Origin: Spirosoma fluviale
GTDB lineage: Bacteria; Bacteroidota; Bacteroidia; Cytophagales; Spirosomataceae
NCBI GenBank assembly: GCA_945860325.1
Contig: CAMARL010000003.1
Location: 1 to 27,651, forward strand
DNA length: 27,651 nucleotides
Direction: 5' to 3'
Shown: positions 1-7,993 of the stretch, piece after piece
How positions within the stretch are numbered: position 1 is the stretch's first letter
Layout: each line of letters begins with the position of its first letter
Notes under the pieces: model-generated
Told to the model about the DNA's origin: nothing
Database searches by the model: none
The model's input: the letters and a program-made list of their open reading frames with translations, nothing else
Made by a program: the position numbers and the translations under genes

Positions 1-81
1 CCAGGTTGGAAAACAGTTTGGTTAAAAGATCCGGAAGGAAATATTGTAGAAATTAGTCAAGGATATCAAGACGAAAATTAA
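1..81 (+). CDS. VOC/glyoxalase-family protein, C-terminal fragment (cut by the window edge)
   Basis: An open frame runs from the first base to a TAA at 79-81 and gives 26 residues ending in DPEGNIVEISQGYQDEN. The stretch WLKDPEGNIVEI is the typical last beta-strand of vicinal-oxygen-chelate (glyoxalase/bleomycin resistance) domains, where the Glu is usually a metal ligand. Only this tail is visible, so the substrate cannot be named. The next gene starts 16 bases downstream on the same strand, so the two may be co-transcribed. The family call rests on one short motif. Confidence 0.6.
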   Translation, partial: PGWKTVWLKDPEGNIVEISQGYQDEN

Positions 82-97
82 TTGTAAATAAATAAAA

Positions 98-2161
98 ATG
101 AAATATACAACGAACACAGGAACAGCTCACCCACTTGGAGCCACCGTAAAGCCCAAGGGAGTTAATTTTTCCATCTTTACTCAGGATGGAAATGATGTAG
201 AATTATTGTTGTTTGACCACCCAGAAGATGCAACACCTTCACAGATTATCTATTTAGATCCTATTGAAAACCGTACTTTCCATTTTTGGCACGTATTTGT
301 CGAAGGCGCTAAACCAGGTATGGGGTATGGCTACCGAATCGGTGGTGAGTTTAATCCTGCATTTGGCTATCGATTTAATCGCAATAAAGTCATTGTAGAT
401 CCTTATGCTAAGGGATTAAACACTACTTACTGGAACCGTGCGGATGCCTGCGGAACAGAAGACAATTTACATACCTCTATGCGGAGTATTGTAGTTGATT
501 ATTCCAACTATGATTGGGAAGGTGATAAAGCACCTGAAACACCCATTGAGAAAACCGTTGTTTATGAGATGCACGTGGGAGGTTTTACCTTGGATAAAAG
601 TTCGGGCGTTAAAGCTCCGGGTACGTTTGCTGGTTTAATTGAAAAAATTCCTTATTTAGTTAAATTAGGTGTCACGGCTGTTGAACTATTGCCTGTGTTC
701 CAATTTGACCCGGAAGAAGTTTCAGGTGTTTCTCCGGATGGACAAAAACTATCCAACTATTGGGGATATAGCACGTTAGGGTTTTTCACTCCGCATTCGG
801 ATTATTGTACGAATCCAAGCGTTGGAAAACACATCGAAGAGTTTCGTGATTTGGTAAAAGCTCTTCACCATGCGGGATTAGAAGTTATTTTGGATGTAGT
901 TTTCAATCACTCGGGAGAAGGAAACCATGAGGGTCCAGCTGTTCATTTCCGAAATCTAGATAATCGTATTTATTATTTCTTGTCGTATGGCAATGAAGAA
1001 TATTATGAGAACTATTCGGGTTGTGGAAATACGATCAATTGCAACGAGCCAGTAGTTAAGAAATTCATTATCGATTGTTTAGAATTCTGGGTAAAAGAGA
1101 TGCACGTAGATGGTTTCCGTTTTGATGAGGGTTCGATCATGTCTCGTGGAGAAGATGGCGCACCGATGGAGCACCCTCCTGTGATTTGGGAATTAGAATT
1201 ATCGGATACATTTGCCAATACAAAGTTGTTCACCGAAGCTTGGGATGCTGCTGGTTTGTACCAAGTAGGTCGTTTCCCAGGATATCGCTGGGCAGAGTGG
1301 AACGGAAAATTCCGTGATGATATCCGAAATTTCGTGAAAGGAACACCAGGTTTCCACGGAGCTGCGGCTACACGTATTTCAGGAAGCGGTGATTTGTATT
1401 TCCATGATAGACACTCGCCGATGAATGGGGTGAACTTCATCGCATGCCATGACGGTTTCACCACCAAGGATACCGTAAGCTATAATGAAAAACACAACTG
1501 GGCAAATGGCGAAGGAAATCAAGATGGTATGAATGAGAATTTTAGCTGGAATTGTGGTGTGGAGGGAGATACAGATAATGAAGAGGTATTAGCACTACGT
1601 AGCAAGCAAATTAAAAACTTGTTTACCCTATTGTTGATTTCCAAAGGTATTCCTATGATCCTGATGGGCGACGAAGTAGGTCGTACACAACACGGAAACA
1701 ATAATGCCTATTGCCATAATAATGAATTGAGCTGGTTTAACTGGAACGATGTCACTACCAATAAAGACTTGTTAGACTTCGTATCTAAGTTGATTAAATT
1801 CCGCTTAAAACACGGCTCATTATCTTCGAAGCAATTTTTTACTGGCGAAGTGAATTCCCGTGGCTTGAGAGATATTGAATGGCATGGTTGCGCGTTAAAT
1901 GGTCCAGGCTGGGAAAATACGGATTCTAAAATACTTGCTTGCACGATCGGTGGCATGGAAGAAAAAGATTCTGATTTGCATGTTATGATGAATTTTGATT
2001 CTTCAGCGCTTGGTTTTGAAATTCCGGTACTTGAAGATGGTAAATGGACTTTAACGATGGATACATCGTTAGATAAGCCTTTTGTCTCTGGCAAAGCTAA
2101 AATATCAGAAGATTATTACATCGTCAATCCATACAGTATTGTTATTCTTACACATAAATAA
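98..2161 (+). CDS. glgX: Glycogen debranching enzyme, GlgX/isoamylase type (GH13)
   Basis: Predicted to hydrolyse alpha-1,6 branch points of glycogen or limit dextrins in the cytoplasm; no signal peptide is present. Residues about 10-110 form a CBM48-like N-terminal domain (HPLGATVKPKGVNFSIF). A GH13 barrel spans about 150-560 and a C-terminal beta domain follows to 687. The four GH13 motifs are visible: DVVFNH (D266, H271), GFRFD with the nucleophile D343, FTEAW with the acid/base E380, and CHDGF with H451 and D452. The length is normal for GlgX and isoamylases. The sequence after the nucleophile is EGSIMSRG rather than the usual L-A-S, so chain-length preference may differ. The epimerase-like gene follows 19 bases later, suggesting a shared role in storage-sugar metabolism. 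Isoamylase and TreX are close alternatives within the same family. Confidence 0.9.
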   Translation: MKYTTNTGTAHPLGATVKPKGVNFSIFTQDGNDVELLLFDHPEDATPSQIIYLDPIENRTFHFWHVFVEGAKPGMGYGYRIGGEFNPAFGYRFNRNKVIVDPYAKGLNTTYWNRADACGTEDNLHTSMRSIVVDYSNYDWEGDKAPETPIEKTVVYEMHVGGFTLDKSSGVKAPGTFAGLIEKIPYLVKLGVTAVELLPVFQFDPEEVSGVSPDGQKLSNYWGYSTLGFFTPHSDYCTNPSVGKHIEEFRDLVKALHHAGLEVILDVVFNHSGEGNHEGPAVHFRNLDNRIYYFLSYGNEEYYENYSGCGNTINCNEPVVKKFIIDCLEFWVKEMHVDGFRFDEGSIMSRGEDGAPMEHPPVIWELELSDTFANTKLFTEAWDAAGLYQVGRFPGYRWAEWNGKFRDDIRNFVKGTPGFHGAAATRISGSGDLYFHDRHSPMNGVNFIACHDGFTTKDTVSYNEKHNWANGEGNQDGMNENFSWNCGVEGDTDNEEVLALRSKQIKNLFTLLLISKGIPMILMGDEVGRTQHGNNNAYCHNNELSWFNWNDVTTNKDLLDFVSKLIKFRLKHGSLSSKQFFTGEVNSRGLRDIEWHGCALNGPGWENTDSKILACTIGGMEEKDSDLHVMMNFDSSALGFEIPVLEDGKWTLTMDTSLDKPFVSGKAKISEDYYIVNPYSIVILTHK

Positions 2162-2180
2162 ATTCTAACTAATTTTTACA

Positions 2181-4376
2181 ATGAACAATTTAAATTTTTC
2201 TTTTTCAGATTTGATTACGGGTTACGTAAAAGCGGCCAATAAAGAATCTAACTCTTATTCGGTTGAGACTTCAGATGGAAATGTATTTTCATTTATCTTA
2301 ACGGATAACACGTATGCTGAAATGATTCGCAATTTAGGTGAATCATTTATCGACTGTACTTCACAAATGGCAGATATGTTAACTGCCGGCCGTCACGTAT
2401 TTCTTTACGGAGTATTTTATCCAGATCAAGAAAATATGTTTGAAGTAAAGCATATCGTATTCTCTGGAAAGCATGGAAACGATTTCGTATTTGAAAAACA
2501 AGATTGGTGGATTAAGCAAATTTCACAATTAGCTGATTTTTACTTAAATGCTCAATTTGGTACAGAAACAGTTGATTTCAAAAACTACCGCACGATGTTG
2601 AATTTGTACGGTCAGAAAATTGATTCTACTCGCCAAGAGACAGATACAATTTCACGTTTGGTTTACGGATTTGCTTCTGCTTACATGATGACAGGAAACG
2701 AGAAATATTTAGAGGTTGCTGAAAAAGGCTCTCAATATTTACGTGACCATTTCTGTATGGTAGATTCATTAGATGATATTTGCTATTGGTATCACGCAGT
2801 TGAATTTGGTGATACACACAATAAAAAAGTGATGGGTTCAAACATGCCAGATGTTCCAGGTTTCAGAAAAGCAAATACACAAACGGTTCGTGAACGTAAA
2901 ATGATTGCGTCTGAATTCGGTGACGATTACGATGCAATTCCTGCCTATGAGCAAATTTATGCCCTAGCCGGCTTGACTCAAACGTACCGTATCACAGGAA
3001 ATACAATTATCCGTGATGCCATAGATAAGACGTTAAATTTGTTTGAAAAATATTACAAAGATCATGAGAAGGGTGGGTATTTTTCTCATATCGATCCAAT
3101 TACATTTGACGCGCGCAGTGAAAGTTTAGGTCGTAATCGTGCGAAAAAGAACTGGAATTCAGTAGGTGACCATGCTCCTGCTTATCTGATTAATTTATTG
3201 CTTGCCACTGGAAAAGAGGAGCATAAGCAGATGTTGATCGACACAGCTGAATCGATCACAAATCACTTCCAAGATTACGATGAATCTGCGTTTGTTCAAG
3301 AAAAATTCTTCGAAGATTGGTCACATGATAAAACGTGGGGATGGCAACAAAACCGCGGTGTGGTAGGTCACAACTTGAAAATTGCTTGGAATTTAATGCG
3401 TGTAGTAAACATAAATCCTTCGCAAGCTTATGTTGATTTTTCTAGAAAAATCGCTGAGTTAATGCCTAAACATGGTGGTGATAACCAACGTGGTGGATGG
3501 TATGATGTTGTGGAGCGTGAATTGAAAGAAGGAGAAGATATCCATCGTTATGCTTGGCATGATCGTAAGGCATGGTGGCAACAAGAACAAGGTATTTTAG
3601 CCTACCTGATTTTGAATGGTATCGAGAAAGATGAAGCTTATTTAAAATATGCGCGTGAGTCATCTGCCTTCTATAATGCATGGTTCTTAGATCATGATTC
3701 AGGTGCAGTTTACTTTAACGTATTAGCTAATGGTATTCCTTATCTATTAGGAAATGAGCGTAATAAAGGTTCTCACTCGATGTCTGGTTACCACTCATTT
3801 GAGTTATGTTATTTAGCTTCTGTTTACACGAACTTATTGATCACAAAACAACCGATGGATTTCTACTTCAAGCCTACACCAAATAGCTTAGAAGACAGAA
3901 TTTTACGCGTAGCCCCAGATTTGTTGCCAGTAGGAAGTATCGAAATTCAAAGCGTTACGATTGACGGTGTTTCATATTCAGATTTTAATGCATCAGAATT
4001 GAGCATCAACTTGCCAGTATCTGATGTTCCAGTGAAGGTAAAAGTTACCATCGTTCCTACAGTGGGTTTAGCTCATTTCAATGTAACTTCTACGGTTTCG
4101 AGTGATAAAATCACATTGAAATTGACAGGAAGCTTAGATTCACATGGAATTCCATTCTTACGTGAAGAATTGGAAAATGTGATTCAAGCTCAACCGAAAT
4201 TCTTTGTGCTAGACGTGACTAGCTTAACTCAAATTTCTGCCTTAGGAATGCGCGCCTTGATTTTTGCCAAACAAAAATTAGCTACAGAAGAGTCCATGAT
4301 TATTGTGGGTGCATCTGCTGAAGTGAAGGCCTTGTTTGATGATCAGGAATTTTCTGAAGAATTAATTTTTATTTAA
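2181..4376 (+). CDS. AGE-family epimerase/isomerase-like protein with C-terminal STAS domain
   Basis: A soluble 731-residue protein. Residues about 1-110 form a beta-rich N-terminal extension (ITGYVKAANKESNSYSVET). Residues about 115-575 carry an alpha/alpha-barrel of the N-acylglucosamine 2-epimerase superfamily, with GHNLKIAWNL (H397 in the position of a catalytic His), NSVGDHAPAYLINLLL and the tryptophan-rich RKAWWQQEQGILAYL. The last 90 residues (about 643-731) look like a STAS/anti-sigma-antagonist domain: KLTGSLDSHG, FVLDVTSLTQISALGMRAL, then a final helix. In the phosphosite loop, the residue matching SpoIIAA Ser58 appears to be Ile while the next Ser is kept, so classical phospho-switching is uncertain. 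It lies just downstream of glgX and is followed by a terminator. AGE enzymes act on free sugars or N-acyl sugars; the substrate here is unknown. A non-enzymatic, sugar-sensing role is also possible. Confidence 0.8.
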   Translation: MNNLNFSFSDLITGYVKAANKESNSYSVETSDGNVFSFILTDNTYAEMIRNLGESFIDCTSQMADMLTAGRHVFLYGVFYPDQENMFEVKHIVFSGKHGNDFVFEKQDWWIKQISQLADFYLNAQFGTETVDFKNYRTMLNLYGQKIDSTRQETDTISRLVYGFASAYMMTGNEKYLEVAEKGSQYLRDHFCMVDSLDDICYWYHAVEFGDTHNKKVMGSNMPDVPGFRKANTQTVRERKMIASEFGDDYDAIPAYEQIYALAGLTQTYRITGNTIIRDAIDKTLNLFEKYYKDHEKGGYFSHIDPITFDARSESLGRNRAKKNWNSVGDHAPAYLINLLLATGKEEHKQMLIDTAESITNHFQDYDESAFVQEKFFEDWSHDKTWGWQQNRGVVGHNLKIAWNLMRVVNINPSQAYVDFSRKIAELMPKHGGDNQRGGWYDVVERELKEGEDIHRYAWHDRKAWWQQEQGILAYLILNGIEKDEAYLKYARESSAFYNAWFLDHDSGAVYFNVLANGIPYLLGNERNKGSHSMSGYHSFELCYLASVYTNLLITKQPMDFYFKPTPNSLEDRILRVAPDLLPVGSIEIQSVTIDGVSYSDFNASELSINLPVSDVPVKVKVTIVPTVGLAHFNVTSTVSSDKITLKLTGSLDSHGIPFLREELENVIQAQPKFFVLDVTSLTQISALGMRALIFAKQKLATEESMIIVGASAEVKALFDDQEFSEELIFI

Positions 4377-4390
4377 TTACTCTTTTTTTG

Positions 4391-4431
4391 CCTTCGCTCA
4401 TATTTTACAAAAAATATGAGCGAAGGTTTTT
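4391..4431 (+). terminator. Intrinsic terminator after the glgX/epimerase pair
   Basis: A perfect 16-bp inverted repeat (4391-4406 CCTTCGCTCATATTTT paired with 4411-4426) has a 4-base ACAA loop and is followed by TTTTT. It begins 14 bases after the epimerase stop codon. T residues follow only in the plus direction, so it should stop rightward transcripts. It ends only about 13-18 bases before the ATG of the next gene, so it also forms the immediate leader of the seven-gene block and could act as an attenuator. Confidence 0.85.
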
Positions 4432-4444
4432 ATTATTTAACTAG

Positions 4445-6418
4445 ATGAATTTGAAAAATTTATACCCATATATATACGGCATACTTGTCGTTCTAGTTTT
4501 TGTTTTTGGTTTTATTGGTTTCTATGACTACTTAGGACACGAAGCTCATTTTTGGCCAGTTTTGTTCTCCGTACTCAGCTTTTTCGCCTTTGATGATGGC
4601 GATGAGGGACAAATTTGGGCCGGTAATCCAGCAAATCCAGTGTTGGTACCGTATATATTAGTGGCTAAATACCTAGCATTAGCGTTAATCGGCCTAGGGA
4701 TTTCCGAAATATTTTTCAAATACATCAAAGTTACTTTTCAAACATTTAAGATTTCCCTTTTATATCGAAAACATATTGTTATTTTTTCACTTGATTCAAT
4801 TGGCTATCATTTAGCGAAGGGCTTGTTGAAAGATGGCTACCAGGTAGTCGTGATTGAAAAGAAAGAAGAATCTCCTTTTGTAGAGGAAATAGAGAATTTG
4901 GGTGGAATCGTTTTTCCATTTAATCCATTTGAATCGAATACGCTTAAAAAAACAAAACTATTAAAAGCTAGGACTATTATTCTAGCGAATGAATCCGATG
5001 AGATCAATATTGAAATCGCTGGAAACATCCGAAAATATGCTGCTAAAAACAAGCATTTAATAAAACACACACATGAATTACTAAAATTATACATTCATAT
5101 TGCGGATCAAAATAACGCAAGTATATTAAAAGATTATTTCAACATTGATTCCGAGCAATACATTGATTTACATACGATCAATTTTGAACAGTTAGCCGCT
5201 CAAAAAATTTACGATCAATTTTCACCACATCAATATTTTCAACCAGAAACTGCTGAGGTTGAAAATTCAATAGCCCTTATTGGCTTAGATCTAACTGCTG
5301 AAAATTTTCTGCTTGAAAATATTATTTTAAGTCATTATGAGACGCAGCATAACCTAAAAATCTATTTAGTTGACCCTCATGCAGATGACTTTTATCATCA
5401 TTTTTTATATAAATACCCGTTTACAAATGATTTCATAACCCTTATTCCAGTCAAGCAATTAAATGCTAGTTTTTTCGGACATTTTGCCATGTCCAAAGCG
5501 CATATAGAACAATTAAGTAAAGTGAAAGTGGCTTATTTCTTTGGAACAAAAGATGCTGAAATCTTGAATACGGCCGCTTCATTTAGGCAATTTTTGTATA
5601 CACAAAACCTCAGTATTACAGAAACGCCATTGATCATTTCACTACCAGAATCCTCTGCTATTTATGATTTCATCGTTTATAGTTCCGCGAATAAAGAGAC
5701 GATTCCAAATCTATTTAATCACTCACTGAACAAACAAGTGTTGAAAAGGACGTCCGATACGATCACTAGTGAAAGTATCATTGAAGAATCGGAATTAAAT
5801 GACCAATTATCCCGCGTGATCAACTTCTTTTATGCGGTGAATTATGAATTTGCTTCTAAAATCAAACAGCAGTTTGGGATTGATGCTAGCTCGGAGGTTA
5901 TTGCAGAAATGGTTAAATTCATTTTGCAGTTCCCACTCAATTCGAATTTGCCCACTGAAGAAAATTTAGAGAAAGAATTTTTTGAATTATTAGCGACAAA
6001 AATCCCTGTTTCAGCTGATGATTTATTCGATAAGTTGAGCATCAAACGAAATTGGAACTCACTTTCAAAACGCAAAAAGGAAAGTAATCGATACGCGGCC
6101 AGACACATTAAAGTAAAGTTACATGTCTTTAAATCGATCGGGATGACACAGATTAATTCCGAATCCATCATTAAGCATTACCCAGTGCTAGCTAAACTTG
6201 AACATAGCCGCTGGTCAGCCGAAAAAATGGTACTTAACTTTAAGTATGGCCCATTTCCTTCGGTGGCAGAGGAACGCAATTTGTTAAAAGAAATTGTAAA
6301 AATTCATGATCAATTAATTCCGTATGAGAATTTAACTCAAGAGGAAAAAGATAAGGATTTGAATCTTTTTTTATTAATTCCGCTGTTAAAAGGATTGCAA
6401 ATTACTTCAACTAACTAA
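4445..6418 (+). CDS. Membrane-anchored TrkA-N/RyR-domain protein
   Basis: A 657-residue protein with two or three hydrophobic segments at the N-terminus (about 6-30, 36-49 and 65-91). A Rossmann-like TrkA-N/RCK domain starts near 109 (HIVIFSLDSIGYHLAKGL, then VVVIEKKEE). Its glycine loop is degenerate, keeping only the last Gly. A second Rossmann-like unit begins near 272 (IALIGLDLTAENFLL). The C-terminus (about 570-655) matches the bacterial RyR domain: LAKLEHSRWSAEKM (residues 582 onward), KYGP, then IHDQLIPYENLTQEEKDKD. In RCK proteins TrkA-N domains bind NAD(H) or nucleotides, and bacterial RyR domains are predicted to sense nucleotide-derived ligands. No K+-channel selectivity filter (GYG type) is visible, so a channel function is not supported. 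It is the first gene of the block, 9 bases before the TIR gene, which suggests it senses a product of the TIR protein (inference). Confidence 0.8.
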   Translation: MNLKNLYPYIYGILVVLVFVFGFIGFYDYLGHEAHFWPVLFSVLSFFAFDDGDEGQIWAGNPANPVLVPYILVAKYLALALIGLGISEIFFKYIKVTFQTFKISLLYRKHIVIFSLDSIGYHLAKGLLKDGYQVVVIEKKEESPFVEEIENLGGIVFPFNPFESNTLKKTKLLKARTIILANESDEINIEIAGNIRKYAAKNKHLIKHTHELLKLYIHIADQNNASILKDYFNIDSEQYIDLHTINFEQLAAQKIYDQFSPHQYFQPETAEVENSIALIGLDLTAENFLLENIILSHYETQHNLKIYLVDPHADDFYHHFLYKYPFTNDFITLIPVKQLNASFFGHFAMSKAHIEQLSKVKVAYFFGTKDAEILNTAASFRQFLYTQNLSITETPLIISLPESSAIYDFIVYSSANKETIPNLFNHSLNKQVLKRTSDTITSESIIEESELNDQLSRVINFFYAVNYEFASKIKQQFGIDASSEVIAEMVKFILQFPLNSNLPTEENLEKEFFELLATKIPVSADDLFDKLSIKRNWNSLSKRKKESNRYAARHIKVKLHVFKSIGMTQINSESIIKHYPVLAKLEHSRWSAEKMVLNFKYGPFPSVAEERNLLKEIVKIHDQLIPYENLTQEEKDKDLNLFLLIPLLKGLQITSTN

Positions 6419-6427
6419 TACCACCTA

Positions 6428-7984
6428 GTGAAATTTCCAAAAGATATATTTATCAGTTATGCGCACATTGACGATGAGTCTCTGATAGAGGATCAAAAAG
6501 GTTGGATTGCTGATTTTCATCGTGTCTTATCGATACGTTTGTCTCAGTTAATGGGTCGAAAACCAATGATCTGGCGCGATCTTGAATTACAAGGAAACCA
6601 TATTTTTGACCAACAAATTGTGGACCAATTCACCCAGGTAGCTGTCATGATTTCCATCTTGACGCCTCGTTATGTGAAGTCGGAATGGTGTTCTCGGGAA
6701 GTAGATGAATATTATGAGGCATGTCAGCAAAATATAGGATTTAGTCTTAATAATCAAGCTCGTATTTTTAAGGTAATTAAAACGCCTGTAAAAGTAGAAC
6801 AGCACCCTGAAAAAATTCGAAATATTTTAGGATATGAATTTTACACGACGGATCCAGTGACGGGTAGGACGAAGGAGTTGTCTCAAAGTTCAGGTCGTGA
6901 TTCAGATGCGCTGTATTGGGATAAATTAGATGATTTAGCGAATGATGTCTCATCTTTTCTAGAATCACTCGAATATGTAGATTCAGACTCTCCTACTGTC
7001 AATGATAAGCAAACAAAAGAAGAAAGCAAGGCTTTAAAAATTTATTTGGCTGAATCCAGTTACGAGACGAAAGAATTACGGGATAGTTTACGTCGTGAAT
7101 TACAGGAGAGTAATTATATCATCTATCCAGATAAGCAATTGCCCTTGGTCGATAATTCGCTCAATGCATGTATTAATGAATATTTACAAATTTGTGATTT
7201 AGCGGTTCATGTCGTGGGTGAAAACTATGGTATTGTTCCGGAAGGTTCCCAAAAATCATTGATTGAAATTCAAAATGATTTATCGTCTGCCATAAGTGTT
7301 GTCACTAATATACCTCGATTGATTTGGGTTCCAGATGGTTTTAAGCCAGTAGATGATCGTCAAAAAGTATTCATTGCTAAATTAAATGAGGGTCGAGAAG
7401 GCGTGGCTGGGGCGGAACTTATTTTCAGTTCACTGGAATCATTTAAAGATATATTGTTTGATAAAATTGAGGTTGTAGAATCTCAACTCAAAGCTAAAGA
7501 GGCAGCTGCAGCTAAAGCTGCTGAGGCACCTCCCCTATCACAATCTGTATCTACATCAATTTCGTCTACATCAGTTTCCAACGATGATCCTAAAATTGTC
7601 TATTTAATTTGTGATTTATTGGATATTGACTCCATTAAGCCATTGGAAGATTACTTATATGATCAGGGATTCGAGGTTTTGCTTCCCATTTTTGAAGGGG
7701 AGGAATCATTGATCCGGACAGATCACATTGAGAATTTAAAAATGTGTGATGTAGCTATTATTTTCTATGATCGTGCCAATGAGATTTGGTTACGGTCAAA
7801 GACACGTGATTTCTTAAAAATCAGCGGGTATGGAAGATCCAAACCGTTGGAACAAAAAATCTTGTATATCAGTGGTGAGAGTAATCCGACAAAGGAGCGA
7901 CTGCGGACACAAGATGCGGAACTTATTCATGCAATGACTTCTTTTCCGGAAGCTCAACTTAATCAAATCCTTTTAAATAAATAA
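6428..7984 (+). CDS. TIR-domain protein with DUF4062-like and third alpha/beta module
   Basis: A 518-residue soluble protein starting at GTG; the TIR beta-strand DIFISYAH begins at residue 6, so no later start is possible. Residues 1 to about 180 are a TIR domain: FISYAHIDD, PMIWRDLEL, and SEWCSREV with E91 in the place of the catalytic Glu of NAD+-cleaving TIRs. Residues about 203-350 (IYLAESSYETKELRDSLRRE, CDLAVHVVGENYGIVPEGS) resemble DUF4062, which often carries out sensing in conflict proteins. An Ala/Ser-rich linker (about 352-386) leads to a third alpha/beta module at about 389-518 (IVYLICDLLDIDSIKPLEDY, ENLKMCDVAIIFYD), itself TIR- or SLOG-like. Expected activity is NAD+ hydrolysis or cyclisation by the first module, with the other two for ligand binding. 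It lies between the RyR and STAND genes. The family is clear; the activity is inferred from a retained motif. Confidence 0.85.
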   Translation: MKFPKDIFISYAHIDDESLIEDQKGWIADFHRVLSIRLSQLMGRKPMIWRDLELQGNHIFDQQIVDQFTQVAVMISILTPRYVKSEWCSREVDEYYEACQQNIGFSLNNQARIFKVIKTPVKVEQHPEKIRNILGYEFYTTDPVTGRTKELSQSSGRDSDALYWDKLDDLANDVSSFLESLEYVDSDSPTVNDKQTKEESKALKIYLAESSYETKELRDSLRRELQESNYIIYPDKQLPLVDNSLNACINEYLQICDLAVHVVGENYGIVPEGSQKSLIEIQNDLSSAISVVTNIPRLIWVPDGFKPVDDRQKVFIAKLNEGREGVAGAELIFSSLESFKDILFDKIEVVESQLKAKEAAAAKAAEAPPLSQSVSTSISSTSVSNDDPKIVYLICDLLDIDSIKPLEDYLYDQGFEVLLPIFEGEESLIRTDHIENLKMCDVAIIFYDRANEIWLRSKTRDFLKISGYGRSKPLEQKILYISGESNPTKERLRTQDAELIHAMTSFPEAQLNQILLNK

Positions 7985-7993
7985 TTGATTCAC

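Noticed and set aside
1012..1467. Long minus-strand open frame within the debranching-enzyme gene, and similar opposite-strand frames inside other large genes.
   Set aside because: They lie wholly within genes with clear catalytic motifs and show no recognisable domains of their own.
4445..4720. K+-channel interpretation of the N-terminal membrane part of the TrkA-N/RyR protein.
   Set aside because: No selectivity-filter sequence is present between the hydrophobic segments.
7985..7993. TTG start for the STAND protein directly abutting the preceding stop codon.
   Set aside because: An ATG nine bases downstream gives the full nSTAND1 domain, and the extra three residues add nothing recognisable. 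It remains possible.
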